NCBI RefSeq assembly: GCF_001421015.2
Contig: NZ_CP013023.1
Span: forward strand, 4,209,501-4,273,500
Source of the DNA: Paenibacillus bovis
GTDB lineage: Bacteria > Bacillota > Bacilli > Paenibacillales > Paenibacillaceae
Direction of reading: 5' to 3'
DNA: 64,000 bases
The notes beneath the pieces were generated by a model. The model made no database searches and was not told the origin of the DNA. It saw nothing but the letters and a program-made list of their open reading frames with translations. Below, piece by piece: positions 27,797-36,906 of this stretch (position 1 is the first letter of the stretch; every line of letters begins with the position of its first letter). Both the position numbers and the translations under genes were made by a program.

Positions 27797-28800
27797 TAAT
27801 CTGCCTCCTTTATGGTCATTGCTTCGATCAGACGGCATACCCATTCATGTCCCGGGACTGCAGCCTGATGACGCCGGCCAATCTCGACAATACTGCCGTT
27901 GATCCACTCAATCTCGGTTCTTCTTCCCTCCTGTACATCAGCTAGCATGGAAGAAGTATTAGATGCTGTCGAACGGCATACCTGTAAGATATCATCCCAA
28001 AGTGATTCTGACCATTCTATATCTGCTTTGTCATATACATGAATCGCTTCTTCGTAGAGCTGTCTCATTACAGATATTCTCTCTGTGCTATTCAAAAGCT
28101 CTCCATTAGATATACGCCACAGCGCTGTTAATGGATTAATTACAGCATTAATAATCAGCTTCCGGTATATAGCCATCTCGATATTATTCGACAAGGAGGC
28201 ACTAAGTCCTGCTTTAGTCCATAAATTTAATAACAAAAATATAGCGTCCGATTGCCTACAAGCTGCAACCTCCGGTTCATATCCCGTGTCTGTAGTATTG
28301 TTACGTTGGACCAATTGTCCGAGTACGGTCTCTCCATGTCCGGAATGTATAACGGTATTGGCTGATAATTTCCTCGCGCCTTCTGTCGTAATCCCTGCAT
28401 AAACCTTCCATTTATCATTCCATAGTTGATCTGTCCGTACTCCATTTTGCAAACCAATAATAATCGTATGTTCCGCTACTCGTTTGGATAGCTGACGGAT
28501 CAGGTCCGGAGTCATATGGGTTTGCTTGACAGTAACCAGAATGACATCCGCTCGCGGCCAATCTCCTGTATGATCAATATGGGATGTCGTCTGAATATTT
28601 CCTTTGGCAGAAATAGACAGACTTTGCGAAAGAGCTGCAGCATCTGCAGATGGATAAAAATGTACCCCTTCCTGGCGAATTAGAGCAGCCTGGGCTTCGG
28701 TACGTGTCCATAGATTCAGTTGTACATTTTCCTCCAGCTGAGCCAGTCTACTATAAAAAAGCAGGCCAAGAGATCCTGCTCCAAAAATATCAATAATCAT
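27796..28800 (-). CDS. panE: 2-dehydropantoate 2-reductase family (PanE/ApbA)
   Basis: NADPH-dependent reductase of ketopantoate to pantoate in coenzyme A synthesis, by family. The N-terminus MIIDIFGAGSLGLLFYSRLA is the dinucleotide fold; VILVTVKQTHM and IIGLQNGV match the family; the C-terminal helical domain has KLIINAVINPLTALWRISNGEL and TEIEWINGSIVEIGRRH. Start ATG at 28800 has GGAGG eight bases upstream. 334 aa. Several paralogues of this family exist in Bacillales, so the exact substrate is less certain than the fold. Confidence 0.85.
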   Translation of the reverse strand: MIIDIFGAGSLGLLFYSRLAQLEENVQLNLWTRTEAQAALIRQEGVHFYPSADAAALSQSLSISAKGNIQTTSHIDHTGDWPRADVILVTVKQTHMTPDLIRQLSKRVAEHTIIIGLQNGVRTDQLWNDKWKVYAGITTEGARKLSANTVIHSGHGETVLGQLVQRNNTTDTGYEPEVAACRQSDAIFLLLNLWTKAGLSASLSNNIEMAIYRKLIINAVINPLTALWRISNGELLNSTERISVMRQLYEEAIHVYDKADIEWSESLWDDILQVCRSTASNTSSMLADVQEGRRTEIEWINGSIVEIGRRHQAAVPGHEWVCRLIEAMTIKEAD

Positions 28801-28922
28801 GTGATTCCCTCCGAACATGGTATGCGATAAAATAAGAATAGATGGTTATACATATACTCTTTGTTGCGAATAATGAATTTATTTGCAGCAACAATATTAA
28901 TTATACAGGGAGGAAACGATAG

Positions 28923-30029
28923 ATGAAACCTGTTTACACCTTCTGTGTCGTTTGCTTCTCTTTCTTCACAGCGATTTTCGTTCCTTTTTCGGTGATATCT
29001 GCTGCTGCTCCTTCAATAGAATCGGCAGAACAGCTTGATCCGCAGACCCGTCAACTGCTGGAAGACAGCCTGTCGGTAACCGAACTTGATCATGAAATCA
29101 CGCGAATTCATCAGGAAGAACAGGCGGTTCGTACTAGATATGAGCAACTGGAGCAGCAATCGATTACCAGTCAACAGCAGTTCAATGATGCCAAAATACA
29201 GTCCGATAAAGTACTGATTGCCTATTATACTGGAGAACGCGAGCAATTACGCAATGCTTTTTGGGCGGCGGGCAGTATATCGGGTGTAATCGCATTTTAT
29301 GAATACTATAAAATGATTCTGGATCATGACCAGCAGGTTATGGCGGATTATCGAACCCGGTATGATCAGATTCGGTCTATACGCAGCGATTTGCTGCGTA
29401 CTTCCACAGAGCTGAACACGATTGGCAGTCGTTTAACCGAGCAAAGACAACGTGTAGCTTCTCTGCAAACCCGAATTCATACTGGTCTTGCTTCCAGCTC
29501 CGAACCGGATACGGCCAGACAGCTGATTGCTGAGATGAATGCCTATTGGGAAAATATTGGATTGTACGAAGTGAAGAACTATTTTCAGGCACTGGCTCAA
29601 TCTATGCAGCAATTTCCGGACTTTCTTCAAGCCCAGCCGGGAGCTATTCGTACCAATGGTAGGCAGTATACTATCGTGATCGAGCAGCAGCAGTTGAATG
29701 ATTTTCTGCATCAAACGGCCGGTCTGCCGGACAGTCTGCAGTTTAACTTTGAACAGAACAGACTGGTTGTCCATGGAGAGGAAGGACAGCTTGCTCTGGA
29801 GATTATCGGTCATTATGAAATAGAAAATAATCAGCAAAACGCGATGCGTTTTCGGGTAGACCAGTTAGTATTCAATGGATTTCGTTTGCCGGATACTACC
29901 TGTCAAATGCTGGAGAACGAATTTGATCTGAGCTTTTATCCTGAACAGATCATCCCTTATCTCAGAGCTACTTCAGTCGGGATTGTACCTCAATCGATGA
30001 CTGTTCAATTGGAATTATCCCTTCATTAA
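28923..30029 (+). CDS. Secreted coiled-coil protein of unknown function
   Basis: One of only three plus-strand genes, divergent from panE. It has a signal peptide (residues about 1-27, cleavage near ISAAAP), then a Q/E-rich coiled coil at about 50-190 interrupted by a short hydrophobic stretch near residue 117 (AAGSISGVIAFYEYY), and a compact C-terminal domain from about 230 with IVIEQQQLNDFL. It is 368 aa. Ribosome site GGGAGG lies seven to ten bases before ATG. The layout recalls PcsB- or FtsX-interacting exported coiled-coil proteins, but no catalytic domain is seen, so I give no function. Confidence 0.8.
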   Translation: MKPVYTFCVVCFSFFTAIFVPFSVISAAAPSIESAEQLDPQTRQLLEDSLSVTELDHEITRIHQEEQAVRTRYEQLEQQSITSQQQFNDAKIQSDKVLIAYYTGEREQLRNAFWAAGSISGVIAFYEYYKMILDHDQQVMADYRTRYDQIRSIRSDLLRTSTELNTIGSRLTEQRQRVASLQTRIHTGLASSSEPDTARQLIAEMNAYWENIGLYEVKNYFQALAQSMQQFPDFLQAQPGAIRTNGRQYTIVIEQQQLNDFLHQTAGLPDSLQFNFEQNRLVVHGEEGQLALEIIGHYEIENNQQNAMRFRVDQLVFNGFRLPDTTCQMLENEFDLSFYPEQIIPYLRATSVGIVPQSMTVQLELSLH

Positions 30030-30110
30030 ATGTGGAGCAGGTACCAGACATCTCTAATGATATAAAAAGTAGTACAAATCTTGCACTATCCCCAAGATCA
30101 TGCGCATATT

Positions 30111-30148
30111 AAAAAGCGTCCTCTTCCTTATCGGAGAAGACGCTTTTT
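30111..30148. terminator. Bidirectional terminator between two convergent genes
   Basis: AAAAAGCGTC and GACGCTTTTT with an inner CTCTTCC-GGAGAAG pairing form a long stem with A and T runs on both sides. It serves both the plus-strand gene ending at 30029 and the minus-strand gene ending at 30172. Confidence 0.9.
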
Positions 30149-30171
30149 GTGTATTGATGTTTGGATTGATA

Positions 30172-31503
30172 TTACAGCAGATCTGCAGCCAATTGAGCCA
30201 GTTTCGAGCGCTCCCCTTTTTCCAGAGTAATATGGCCACTGATTCCTTCCTGTTTGAAATGCTCCACCACATGGGTCAGACCGTTACTGATTGAATCGAG
30301 ATAAGGATGATCTATCTGATCCGGGTCGCCGACCAATACGATTTTACTGCCTTCACCGACACGGGATACTATCGTCTTCACTTCGTGACGGGACAGATTC
30401 TGTGCTTCATCAATAATAATAAATTGTCCCGGGATCGAGCGACCCCGAATATAGGTAAGTGCCTCTACCTGAATACTCCCCAGTCCCATCAGAATCTTGT
30501 CGATATCTCCAGCTTTTTTGGTATCAAATAAAAATTCCAGATTGTCATAGATTGGCTGCATCCATGGGCGAAGCTTCTCGTCCTTTTCTCCTGGTAAATA
30601 TCCGATATCTTTACCCATAGGTACAACCGGACGGGCGATCAGCAATTTTTTGTATTTTTGTTCATCTTCGACTTTGGATAAAGAAGCGGCAAGTGCCAGC
30701 AGCGTTTTGCCTGTACCGGCTTTACCTGTAATCGTCACCAGTGGAATATCATCATTAAGCAGCAGTTCCAGGGCCATTCGCTGCTGGGCATTCCGTGCAG
30801 CGATCCCCCATATCGGCTCATTGCTGAGGAAAAGAGGTTCCAGCTTGCTGCCATCATGACTGACTTTGAGCAGGGCAGATTTACCGCTGCCCATTTCGTC
30901 TTTGAGAATCACAAATTCATTGGGATACAGCGTATAATTCAGGTTCAACGTATTCACGGATAAATAACGGTTATTGTAGAAATCATCGATAGTAGCGGGA
31001 TGAACCTGCAGTGTGGTATAACCTGTATAAATCTCGTTGGGCTCTGCAGCACGATCGGATAAATAGTCTTCTGTCATCAGGCCGAGTACATCGGCTTTGA
31101 CACGAACGAGTACGTCTTTACTCACCAGAATAACCTGACGGGATTCAGTTTTATCGCGCTCTTCCAATTCATAATTCAGAGCAACTGCCAGAATCCGATT
31201 ATCATTGGTGATCTCACCGAACATTTCATGCACTTTGGCAAAACTGCGATGATTTAATTCAACACGCAGTGTACCTCCATTTTCCAGCTGAACTCCATCA
31301 TGAAGATGGCCTATTTCACGAAGTGCATCCAGTGAACGAGAGACACCTCGGGCATTACGTCCGATTTCATCAGCATTTCTTTTTTTCGAATCTATTTCTT
31401 CCAATACCACCGCGGGAATAATCACATCATTTTCTTCAAAAGCGAAAATGGCATTCGGATCGTGAAGAAGCACATTGGTATCCAATACAAAAATCTTTTT
31501 CAT
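30172..31503 (-). CDS. PIN domain plus PhoH-type ATPase (YlaK-like)
   Basis: Cytosolic fusion of a PIN nuclease domain with a PhoH ATPase/helicase domain, thought to act as an RNA helicase-nuclease. The PIN domain (about 1-140) starts KKIFVLDTNVLLHDPNAIF with acidic residues in VVLEEIDSKKRN. The ATPase has Walker A GKAGTGKTLLALAAS (about 263) and Walker B FIIIDEAQNLSRHEVK, then LVGDPDQIDHP. Start ATG at 31503 follows GGGAGG; the longer frame to 31581 has none. 443 aa. Distinct from the PIN-less PhoH at 61.6 kb. Confidence 0.93.
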   Translation of the reverse strand: MKKIFVLDTNVLLHDPNAIFAFEENDVIIPAVVLEEIDSKKRNADEIGRNARGVSRSLDALREIGHLHDGVQLENGGTLRVELNHRSFAKVHEMFGEITNDNRILAVALNYELEERDKTESRQVILVSKDVLVRVKADVLGLMTEDYLSDRAAEPNEIYTGYTTLQVHPATIDDFYNNRYLSVNTLNLNYTLYPNEFVILKDEMGSGKSALLKVSHDGSKLEPLFLSNEPIWGIAARNAQQRMALELLLNDDIPLVTITGKAGTGKTLLALAASLSKVEDEQKYKKLLIARPVVPMGKDIGYLPGEKDEKLRPWMQPIYDNLEFLFDTKKAGDIDKILMGLGSIQVEALTYIRGRSIPGQFIIIDEAQNLSRHEVKTIVSRVGEGSKIVLVGDPDQIDHPYLDSISNGLTHVVEHFKQEGISGHITLEKGERSKLAQLAADLL

Positions 31504-31606
31504 GGAGATTCCTCCCTGGGTACGAATTGTTTGTGATCTCTGATGCCTCCAGCTTATGCTTCCCGCTTCCTGAACCGTCAAGCCTCACCCTCCCCTTGAT
31601 GTAAAA

Positions 31607-31640
31607 CAAAAAAGCCCGGGTTATACAGCGCCCAGACTTT
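31607..31640 (-). terminator. Terminator of the small gene at 31621-31773
   Basis: AGTCTGGG and CCCGGGCT (one G-T pair) form a stem followed by TTTTTT on the minus strand. The stop codon of the small ORF lies in the loop, so translation and termination overlap. Confidence 0.85.
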
Positions 31641-31773
31641 TCCTATCATTAGTATATATTTTGGACAACACACAAAAAGCTGCACCGCTAGCATACAGCA
31701 GAGTGAAAGTTGGATTCTGCCCACGTGAAATGACCCCATCATGCGATAGTGTATTGCACATCCATTGCAGCAT
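31621..31773 (-). CDS. Unrecognised 50-aa protein
   Basis: Short ORF starting MLQWMCNTLSHDGV and ending DRKSLGAV, with GGAGG seven bases before the ATG. A strong promoter is 48 bases upstream and an intrinsic terminator at its end, so this is a free-standing single-gene unit between the PIN-PhoH gene and the LCP gene. Residues about 21-40 (PTFTLLYASGAAFCVLSKIY) are mildly hydrophobic and could touch or span a membrane. There are two cysteines. I do not recognise a family. The alternative is a small RNA of about 200 bases with an incidental ORF. Confidence 0.6.
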   Translation of the reverse strand: MLQWMCNTLSHDGVISRGQNPTFTLLYASGAAFCVLSKIYTNDRKSLGAV

Positions 31774-31820
31774 CCCAAAACCTCCAATCCCTGCTTCAGC
31801 GAATAGTAAGGTGCACAGAT

Positions 31821-31848
31821 ATTATAGCATAGATGATCCTCTTTTCAA
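31821..31848 (-). promoter_or_regulatory. Strong promoter of the 50-aa gene
   Basis: TTGAAA (31843-31848), 16-bp spacer, TATAAT (31821-31826) preceded by TGC, so both a -35 and an extended -10 are present. Predicted transcription start near 31814. Confidence 0.75.
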
Positions 31849-31916
31849 ATGTGAGGTCAGTAGGCTATTTAGTATCCTGATCCATTATTTATCAATTGTA
31901 AAAACAGATTTTTTGT

Positions 31917-31962
31917 AATAAAAAGAACAGCTCTCTGCATAGGCAGAAACCTGTTCTTTTCT
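31917..31962 (-). terminator. Terminator after the LCP gene
   Basis: AAAAGAACAG and CTGTTCTTTT pair around a 20-base loop, with TTTTTATT after the stem on the minus strand. It lies about 45 bases past the LCP stop. Confidence 0.88.
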
Positions 31963-32006
31963 CTCCAACCCTGTTCACAAGGGATACGGAAAATATAATT
32001 TTTACT

Positions 32007-33158
32007 TTATTGTGCAGTCGCTGACTGACCTGTACTTTCAGTCGAAGTCCCTGTACCGTCAAATTGATCCGAATGCGTCGCTGTTCCACTCAGTTCATCC
32101 TGAAGTGCCTGTTTGGCATTGGCAAGCTCGGTCTCATTGATGTATACATAAGGGCTTTTCCAATCTCCTGTAACCGGCATATACTTGATATTCGCTTTTG
32201 GAATATCCCAGTATGTGGTCAACAGATTGGTGAACTGGCTGCCTTCGATATCGGTCTCCATATTATCATCGACCGATTGGATAATCGAACTCAGTTTCGC
32301 TACACCGCTGAACGATTGAACTTTGTCGACGACGGAATTCAGTACTTCGTTCTGACGTTTGTTACGATCAAAGTCACTGGATTCCTGTGTGCGTGGACTA
32401 CAGGAACTACTGGAATGACGATAACGTACATATCCAAGCGCCTGTTCTCCATTCAGATGCTGCGGCCCTTTTTTGATATTGATATTGGTTCCGTCTGCAC
32501 GGTCAATATAACACATATTCATGGCTGCATCGACATCTACACCACCTACAGCATCTACAACATCACTGAAGCCCTGGAAGTTAATAATCGTCGTATAATC
32601 GACATCCACTCCCAGATATTTGCCCAGCATGGTCTGCATTTCCTGCATGGAATTATTTGTACCCTTCTTCTTATCTTCCGCATAGAATTTAGGATAGTAT
32701 GAATTCAGCTTGTTTGGAATATATCCATCCAGCTGGAAATACGTATCCCGCGGCAGTGATACGATTGTGGCAGACTTGGTATCCGGATTCAGCGTAGCCA
32801 CCATAACAACGTCGGTAAGACGTGTACCGGTCTCTTTACGATAATCCGTACCGAGCAGAGCCATCGTAATCGGCTTTTCCTTGGCAGATTTCTCAGGGAC
32901 TCTGGTATCAACGATACCTGGAGCCTGACCTGTACCACCTTTACCTTCGAACATTCCCTGCACCTGGTAATAAATGATACCAGCGTACGCCATAACACCT
33001 ACAATTGCCAGCAGAATCACGATTAGCAGAATCTGCATAAATCGTTTAAAGCCGCTAACTTTTTTCTTTTGTTTTTTATTGGACTTGGGATTGCCGGCTT
33101 TTTGCGATTTGGCCTTGCCCCCCGCACGCGGCGGAAGTCCTCCTGTAGTCGTACTCAT
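32007..33158 (-). CDS. LytR-CpsA-Psr family cell-wall ligase
   Basis: Membrane-anchored phosphotransferase of the LCP family, which attaches teichoic acids or other anionic glycopolymers to peptidoglycan. It has a basic cytoplasmic N-terminus, one membrane helix (about residues 42-63, MQILLIVILLAIVGVMAYAGIIY) and the extracellular LCP domain with LGTDYR, DVVMVATLNP, SLPRDTYFQL and GEQALGYVRYRHS, which carry the conserved Asp and Arg residues. The tail is Ser/Thr/Gln-rich. Start ATG at 33158 (MSTTTGG, 383 aa) is preferred, but no ribosome site is ideal; ATG at 33179 is possible. Confidence 0.92.
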   Translation of the reverse strand: MSTTTGGLPPRAGGKAKSQKAGNPKSNKKQKKKVSGFKRFMQILLIVILLAIVGVMAYAGIIYYQVQGMFEGKGGTGQAPGIVDTRVPEKSAKEKPITMALLGTDYRKETGTRLTDVVMVATLNPDTKSATIVSLPRDTYFQLDGYIPNKLNSYYPKFYAEDKKKGTNNSMQEMQTMLGKYLGVDVDYTTIINFQGFSDVVDAVGGVDVDAAMNMCYIDRADGTNINIKKGPQHLNGEQALGYVRYRHSSSSCSPRTQESSDFDRNKRQNEVLNSVVDKVQSFSGVAKLSSIIQSVDDNMETDIEGSQFTNLLTTYWDIPKANIKYMPVTGDWKSPYVYINETELANAKQALQDELSGTATHSDQFDGTGTSTESTGQSATAQ

Positions 33159-33200
33159 TGCTCTCAACACCTGTTCCATCGTTATTAGATAATGTAGTGA

Positions 33201-33254
33201 AGGTGGCTGATCCAGCCTATGCCGATCACCAGCATACTCAGGATTCAGCCACCT
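33201..33254 (-). other. Long-stem hairpin between typA and the LCP gene
   Basis: AGGTGGCTGATCC (33201-33213) pairs with GGATTCAGCCACCT (33241-33254) with one bulge. No T run follows in the minus direction, so it looks like a leader or processing structure rather than a terminator. Confidence 0.55.
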
Positions 33255-33300
33255 ACTATAATGAAGAATTCAGATTATAATTGCAACTTCACGACCGGAA

Positions 33301-35145
33301 TTAGCTATTTTGTGCTGCTTTGCGGTGTTTCTCCGCACGTTCGCGCTCACTCTTGTTCAAGATTTTTTTGCGCAGACGAATCGCTTTCGGCGTGATTTCG
33401 CAATACTCATCATCGTTCAGGTATTCCAGAGCTTGCTCCAGAGAGAACAGACGCGGAGTTTTCATTTTAACGGTATCATCTTTGGTCGCAGAACGAACGT
33501 TAGTCAGCTGCTTTTCTTTACAAATGTTAACGACGATATCGTTATCACGAGTATGTTCACCAACGATCATACCTTCATAGATTTCAGCACCCGGTTCAAC
33601 GAACAGTGTACCGCGATCCTCAACAGACAGAATACCGTACAGTGTGGAAGAACCATTTTCACTGGATACGAGTACACCCTGGTGACGTCCGCCAACCTGG
33701 CCTGCTACGAGCGGGCCGTAGCTGTCGAACGCATGGTTCATAATACCGTAACCACGAGTCAGTGTCAGGAAGTACGTACGATATCCGATCAGACCACGTG
33801 CAGGAATCAGGAATTCCAGACGAACCTGGCCACTACCGTTGTTGATCATGTTGACCATCTCGGCTTTGCGGCTTCCCAGACTCTCCATAACTGCGCCCAT
33901 GCTTTCTTCAGGCACATCGATCATCAGACGCTCGATTGGCTCCATGCGAGTACCATCGATCTCGCGAACGATAACTTCAGGCTTGGATACTTGCAGCTCA
34001 TAACCTTCACGACGCATATTCTCGATCAGGATACCCAGGTGAAGCTCACCACGTCCGGATACGATATAAGCATCAGGGCTTTCTGTTTCGTCTACACGCA
34101 GACTCACGTCAGTTTCCAACTCTTTGAACAGACGGTCACGCAGACGACGGGATGTTACCCATTTGCCTTCACGACCCGCAAATGGACTGTTGTTCACGAG
34201 GAACGTCATTTGCAGTGTAGGCTCGTCAATTTTCAGAACCGGCAGTGCTTCCGGATTCTGTGGATCAGCGATCGTCTCACCGATGTTGATGTCCTTGATA
34301 CCAGCCAGTGCGATGATGTCGCCTGCGCCTGCTTCTTCAACTTCAACACGTTTCAGACCCTGGAATCCGAACAGCTTCTCGATACGAGCTGTTTTCTTCT
34401 GGCCTTCGCGGGTAATAACCGTTACGGATTGACCTTGACGGATAATACCACGGTTTACGCGACCAACAGCGATACGGCCCAGATATTCATTGTAGTCCAT
34501 CAGTGTAACGAGGAACTGCAGCGGCTGTTCTGTATCTTCTGTTGGAGCTGGGATTTTGCTTACTACAGTTTCGTAGATTGCTTGCATGTTATCGTCCTGT
34601 TTAGCAGGATCATCTTCCATACTGGAAGTACCGTTCAATGCAGATGCATAAACAACCGGGAAGTCCAGCTGATCATCGTTAGCACCCAGCTCGATAAACA
34701 GTTCCAGTACTTCATCAATAACTTCAGCAGGACGAGCTGCCGGACGGTCGATTTTGTTCACGACAACGATTGGTGTCAGGTTGTGCTCCAGCGCTTTGCG
34801 CAGAACGAATTTCGTTTGCGGCATGCAACCTTCATAAGCATCAACAACCAGCAGTACACCATCAACCATTTTCATAATACGTTCTACTTCACCGCCGAAA
34901 TCGGCGTGACCCGGAGTATCCACGATATTAATAAGATAATCTTTATAGGTAATAGCTGTATTTTTAGCCAGAATCGTAATACCGCGTTCGCGCTCCAAAT
35001 CATTGGAATCCATTGCGCGGTCCTGCAAAGTCTCGTGATCACGGAAAATGCCGGATTGCTGCAACAGTTTGTCCACCAGTGTTGTTTTACCATGGTCAAC
35101 GTGGGCAATAATGGCGATATTGCGGATATTCTCTCTCAAATGCAT
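33301..35145 (-). CDS. typA: Ribosome-associated GTPase TypA/BipA
   Basis: Translational GTPase that binds the ribosome and aids large-subunit assembly and stress growth. G motifs: AHVDHGKTTLVDKLL (G1), RGITI (G2), DTPGHADF (G3), NKIDRPAA (G4). Elongation-factor domains II, III and V follow, and the TypA-specific C-terminal domain contains SRKAEMVNMINN and GLIGYRTYFLTLTRGYGIMNH. ATG at 35145 (MHLRENI, 614 aa) with GGAG seven bases upstream is preferred to TTG at 35157. Confidence 0.98.
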   Translation of the reverse strand: MHLRENIRNIAIIAHVDHGKTTLVDKLLQQSGIFRDHETLQDRAMDSNDLERERGITILAKNTAITYKDYLINIVDTPGHADFGGEVERIMKMVDGVLLVVDAYEGCMPQTKFVLRKALEHNLTPIVVVNKIDRPAARPAEVIDEVLELFIELGANDDQLDFPVVYASALNGTSSMEDDPAKQDDNMQAIYETVVSKIPAPTEDTEQPLQFLVTLMDYNEYLGRIAVGRVNRGIIRQGQSVTVITREGQKKTARIEKLFGFQGLKRVEVEEAGAGDIIALAGIKDINIGETIADPQNPEALPVLKIDEPTLQMTFLVNNSPFAGREGKWVTSRRLRDRLFKELETDVSLRVDETESPDAYIVSGRGELHLGILIENMRREGYELQVSKPEVIVREIDGTRMEPIERLMIDVPEESMGAVMESLGSRKAEMVNMINNGSGQVRLEFLIPARGLIGYRTYFLTLTRGYGIMNHAFDSYGPLVAGQVGGRHQGVLVSSENGSSTLYGILSVEDRGTLFVEPGAEIYEGMIVGEHTRDNDIVVNICKEKQLTNVRSATKDDTVKMKTPRLFSLEQALEYLNDDEYCEITPKAIRLRKKILNKSERERAEKHRKAAQNS

Positions 35146-35173
35146 AAAATTCTCCAAATCCTCTCCAGAAAAT

Positions 35174-35200
35174 GAGCGTCGGTCAACGAAGCCGACGCTC
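35174..35200 (-). terminator. Terminator-like hairpin before typA
   Basis: GAGCGTCGG and CCGACGCTC form a perfect 9-bp stem, followed on the minus strand by ATTTTC. It probably ends the transcript of the membrane protein at 35301-35798. Confidence 0.7.
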
Positions 35201-35300
35201 TACTATTTATTATAAAAAAATTGTAAAAACCGTCATTAGTAAACTGATTCATTATTCATTATACGGCATAAATCACATAAATCAAGCTTAATCATACTTA

Positions 35301-35798
35301 TTACCAGCCTCTTTTGGAATTCGTTCGACTAAGCAGCATCCATATTCCTCCGCCAATCAGCAGCAGAGCGATCAAGTATAGCGCCGAAGCTCCCAGCAGG
35401 CTGAAAAAGAGCAATATGATAGATAATGCACCCAGTACACCCGCAGCAAAACCAATATTACGAGATACGGCAGACGCTGACACCATGTAGTATTCATACA
35501 ATCCGACAGTAATACCGAGCAGCAATACCGGCCATAGATAAGCCATTAATGACCAGCCCCAGATATTACAAAAGAAAAACAAAATCCCGTATACTGTCAA
35601 AATTCCTGCCGGAATCAGCACATACGAGGATGCACTGCGGCTAAAGTAAAACAGCTGCAGTAGTACCCCCGGCAGCAAAATAAGCAGCGGCCAGAAAGCA
35701 TGTCCAATAAAAGCAAATACACCCAGCTTGCCAAGCAGGATGACCAGTCCGGCCAGTATAATAAATATTGCAATAACTCCCTGATTACGATTCGTCAT
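35301..35798 (-). CDS. Small polytopic membrane protein, possibly LiaF/DUF5668-like
   Basis: 165 aa, almost wholly hydrophobic, with five or six membrane segments and a basic end (RTNSKRGW). The motif FWPLLILLPGVLL near residue 35 and GGGIWMLL near the C-terminus recall the membrane region of LiaF and DUF5668 proteins, some of which belong to envelope-stress systems. No sensor or regulator gene is adjacent. Single gene, with a terminator-like hairpin downstream. The family link is tentative. Confidence 0.7.
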   Translation of the reverse strand: MTNRNQGVIAIFIILAGLVILLGKLGVFAFIGHAFWPLLILLPGVLLQLFYFSRSASSYVLIPAGILTVYGILFFFCNIWGWSLMAYLWPVLLLGITVGLYEYYMVSASAVSRNIGFAAGVLGALSIILLFFSLLGASALYLIALLLIGGGIWMLLSRTNSKRGW

Positions 35799-36145
35799 AT
35801 TACGCTTTCCTCCCAGCCGTTTTTATTCCAGTGCAGCAGCTGATCCAGTATTTTTCCTACTTTCAGTGTAGCCGATATTCCGCCAAAAGACTACCCGAAA
35901 GCAGTCTCCTAGACACTGCCTGTAAAGGACATGGCGGTTACTGTTACCTTTATTCTGGTTATTAATACAACATGCCATCTTGATCTGACAATCGGTGATG
36001 ATTTAGGGGATGTTGTCCTCTATCCATACTCATTGGCAGAACAATCCTAACATTTCATAAGCTGAACCTGTCCTGGTAAACAGACAACTGCTGGTATATT
36101 ATTATTATCGGCTAATCCGGGCAAACATAAAGGAGTGGAGACATT
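35799..36145. other. Divergent intergenic region, no gene
   Basis: 347 bases between a minus-strand membrane protein gene and the plus-strand terC gene. It must hold both promoters, but I find no convincing -35/-10 pair. I looked for a manganese (yybP-ykoY) riboswitch, which often precedes terC genes, and do not see its conserved G-rich elements. Confidence 0.5.
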
Positions 36146-36826
36146 TTGGATATTACTCAAGCCAGCTTTTGGCTGGCGCTTTTGAACATCATTTTTATCG
36201 ATCTTATTCTGGCGGGCGATAATGCTATCGTCATCGGTCTGGCTGCACGCAAGCTGCCGCAGCAAACACAGAAAAAAGCTATTCTCTACGGTATGCTTGG
36301 AGCGGTAATTATCCGGATCGTGGCAACGATTGCTGTAATCTGGCTGCTGCAAATCCCGTGGCTGCTGGTCGTTGGTGGTCTGCTGCTGATAGCTATCGCC
36401 TACAAACTGCTCACCGATAATGAAGAACATAAGGATGTCAAAGCCGGCACTTCTCTCTGGAGCGCTGTCTGGACTATTATCGTAGCCGACGCAGCAATGG
36501 GACTCGATAATGTTATTGCGGTCGCTGGTGCTGCCAACCAGCATATTGGTCTCGTTATTATCGGTCTATGTATCAGTGTCCCTATTGTAGTCTGGGGCAG
36601 TACGATCTTTATCAAACTGACCAATCGTTTTCCATGGATTATTTATGTAGGTAGTGCGGTACTTGCGTACACCGCTTCGCATATGATTACCGAAGAAGAA
36701 CGTCTGCACAATGTGTTCGAAGCGCATCCGCTCTGGAGATGGATATTCGTTGTTTTCATTATTATAGGGGTACTGCTGGCTGGATATCTGAAAAATCGCC
36801 AGGCTGCCAACCGCACAGCTTCATAA
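36146..36826 (+). CDS. TerC family integral membrane protein (YjbE-like)
   Basis: Seven-segment membrane protein of the TerC family; Bacillus relatives export manganese or load it onto secreted enzymes. The 226-aa sequence has the conserved acidic membrane motifs FIDLILAGDNAIVIGLAA (residues about 17-34) and VADAAMGLDNVIAVAGAA (about 114-131), with the GDN and LDN cores. The start is TTG at 36146 behind AAAGGAG. It is a lone plus-strand gene ending in a shared terminator with thiI. Substrate is by family only. Confidence 0.9.
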   Translation: MDITQASFWLALLNIIFIDLILAGDNAIVIGLAARKLPQQTQKKAILYGMLGAVIIRIVATIAVIWLLQIPWLLVVGGLLLIAIAYKLLTDNEEHKDVKAGTSLWSAVWTIIVADAAMGLDNVIAVAGAANQHIGLVIIGLCISVPIVVWGSTIFIKLTNRFPWIIYVGSAVLAYTASHMITEEERLHNVFEAHPLWRWIFVVFIIIGVLLAGYLKNRQAANRTAS

Positions 36827-36906
36827 TCATTCAGACACTCTTTCTACAAGACAGTTAAGCAACTGACGGCGTTAATTAATTTCTCTATTGTGTAGTATAT
36901 AGAAAT

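Noticed and set aside
33310..35175. 621-aa plus-strand ORF opposite typA
   Set aside because: Antisense shadow of a highly conserved gene; composition is unlike a real protein.
35799..36145. Possible manganese (yybP-ykoY) riboswitch before terC
   Set aside because: The conserved G-rich and loop elements were looked for and not found.
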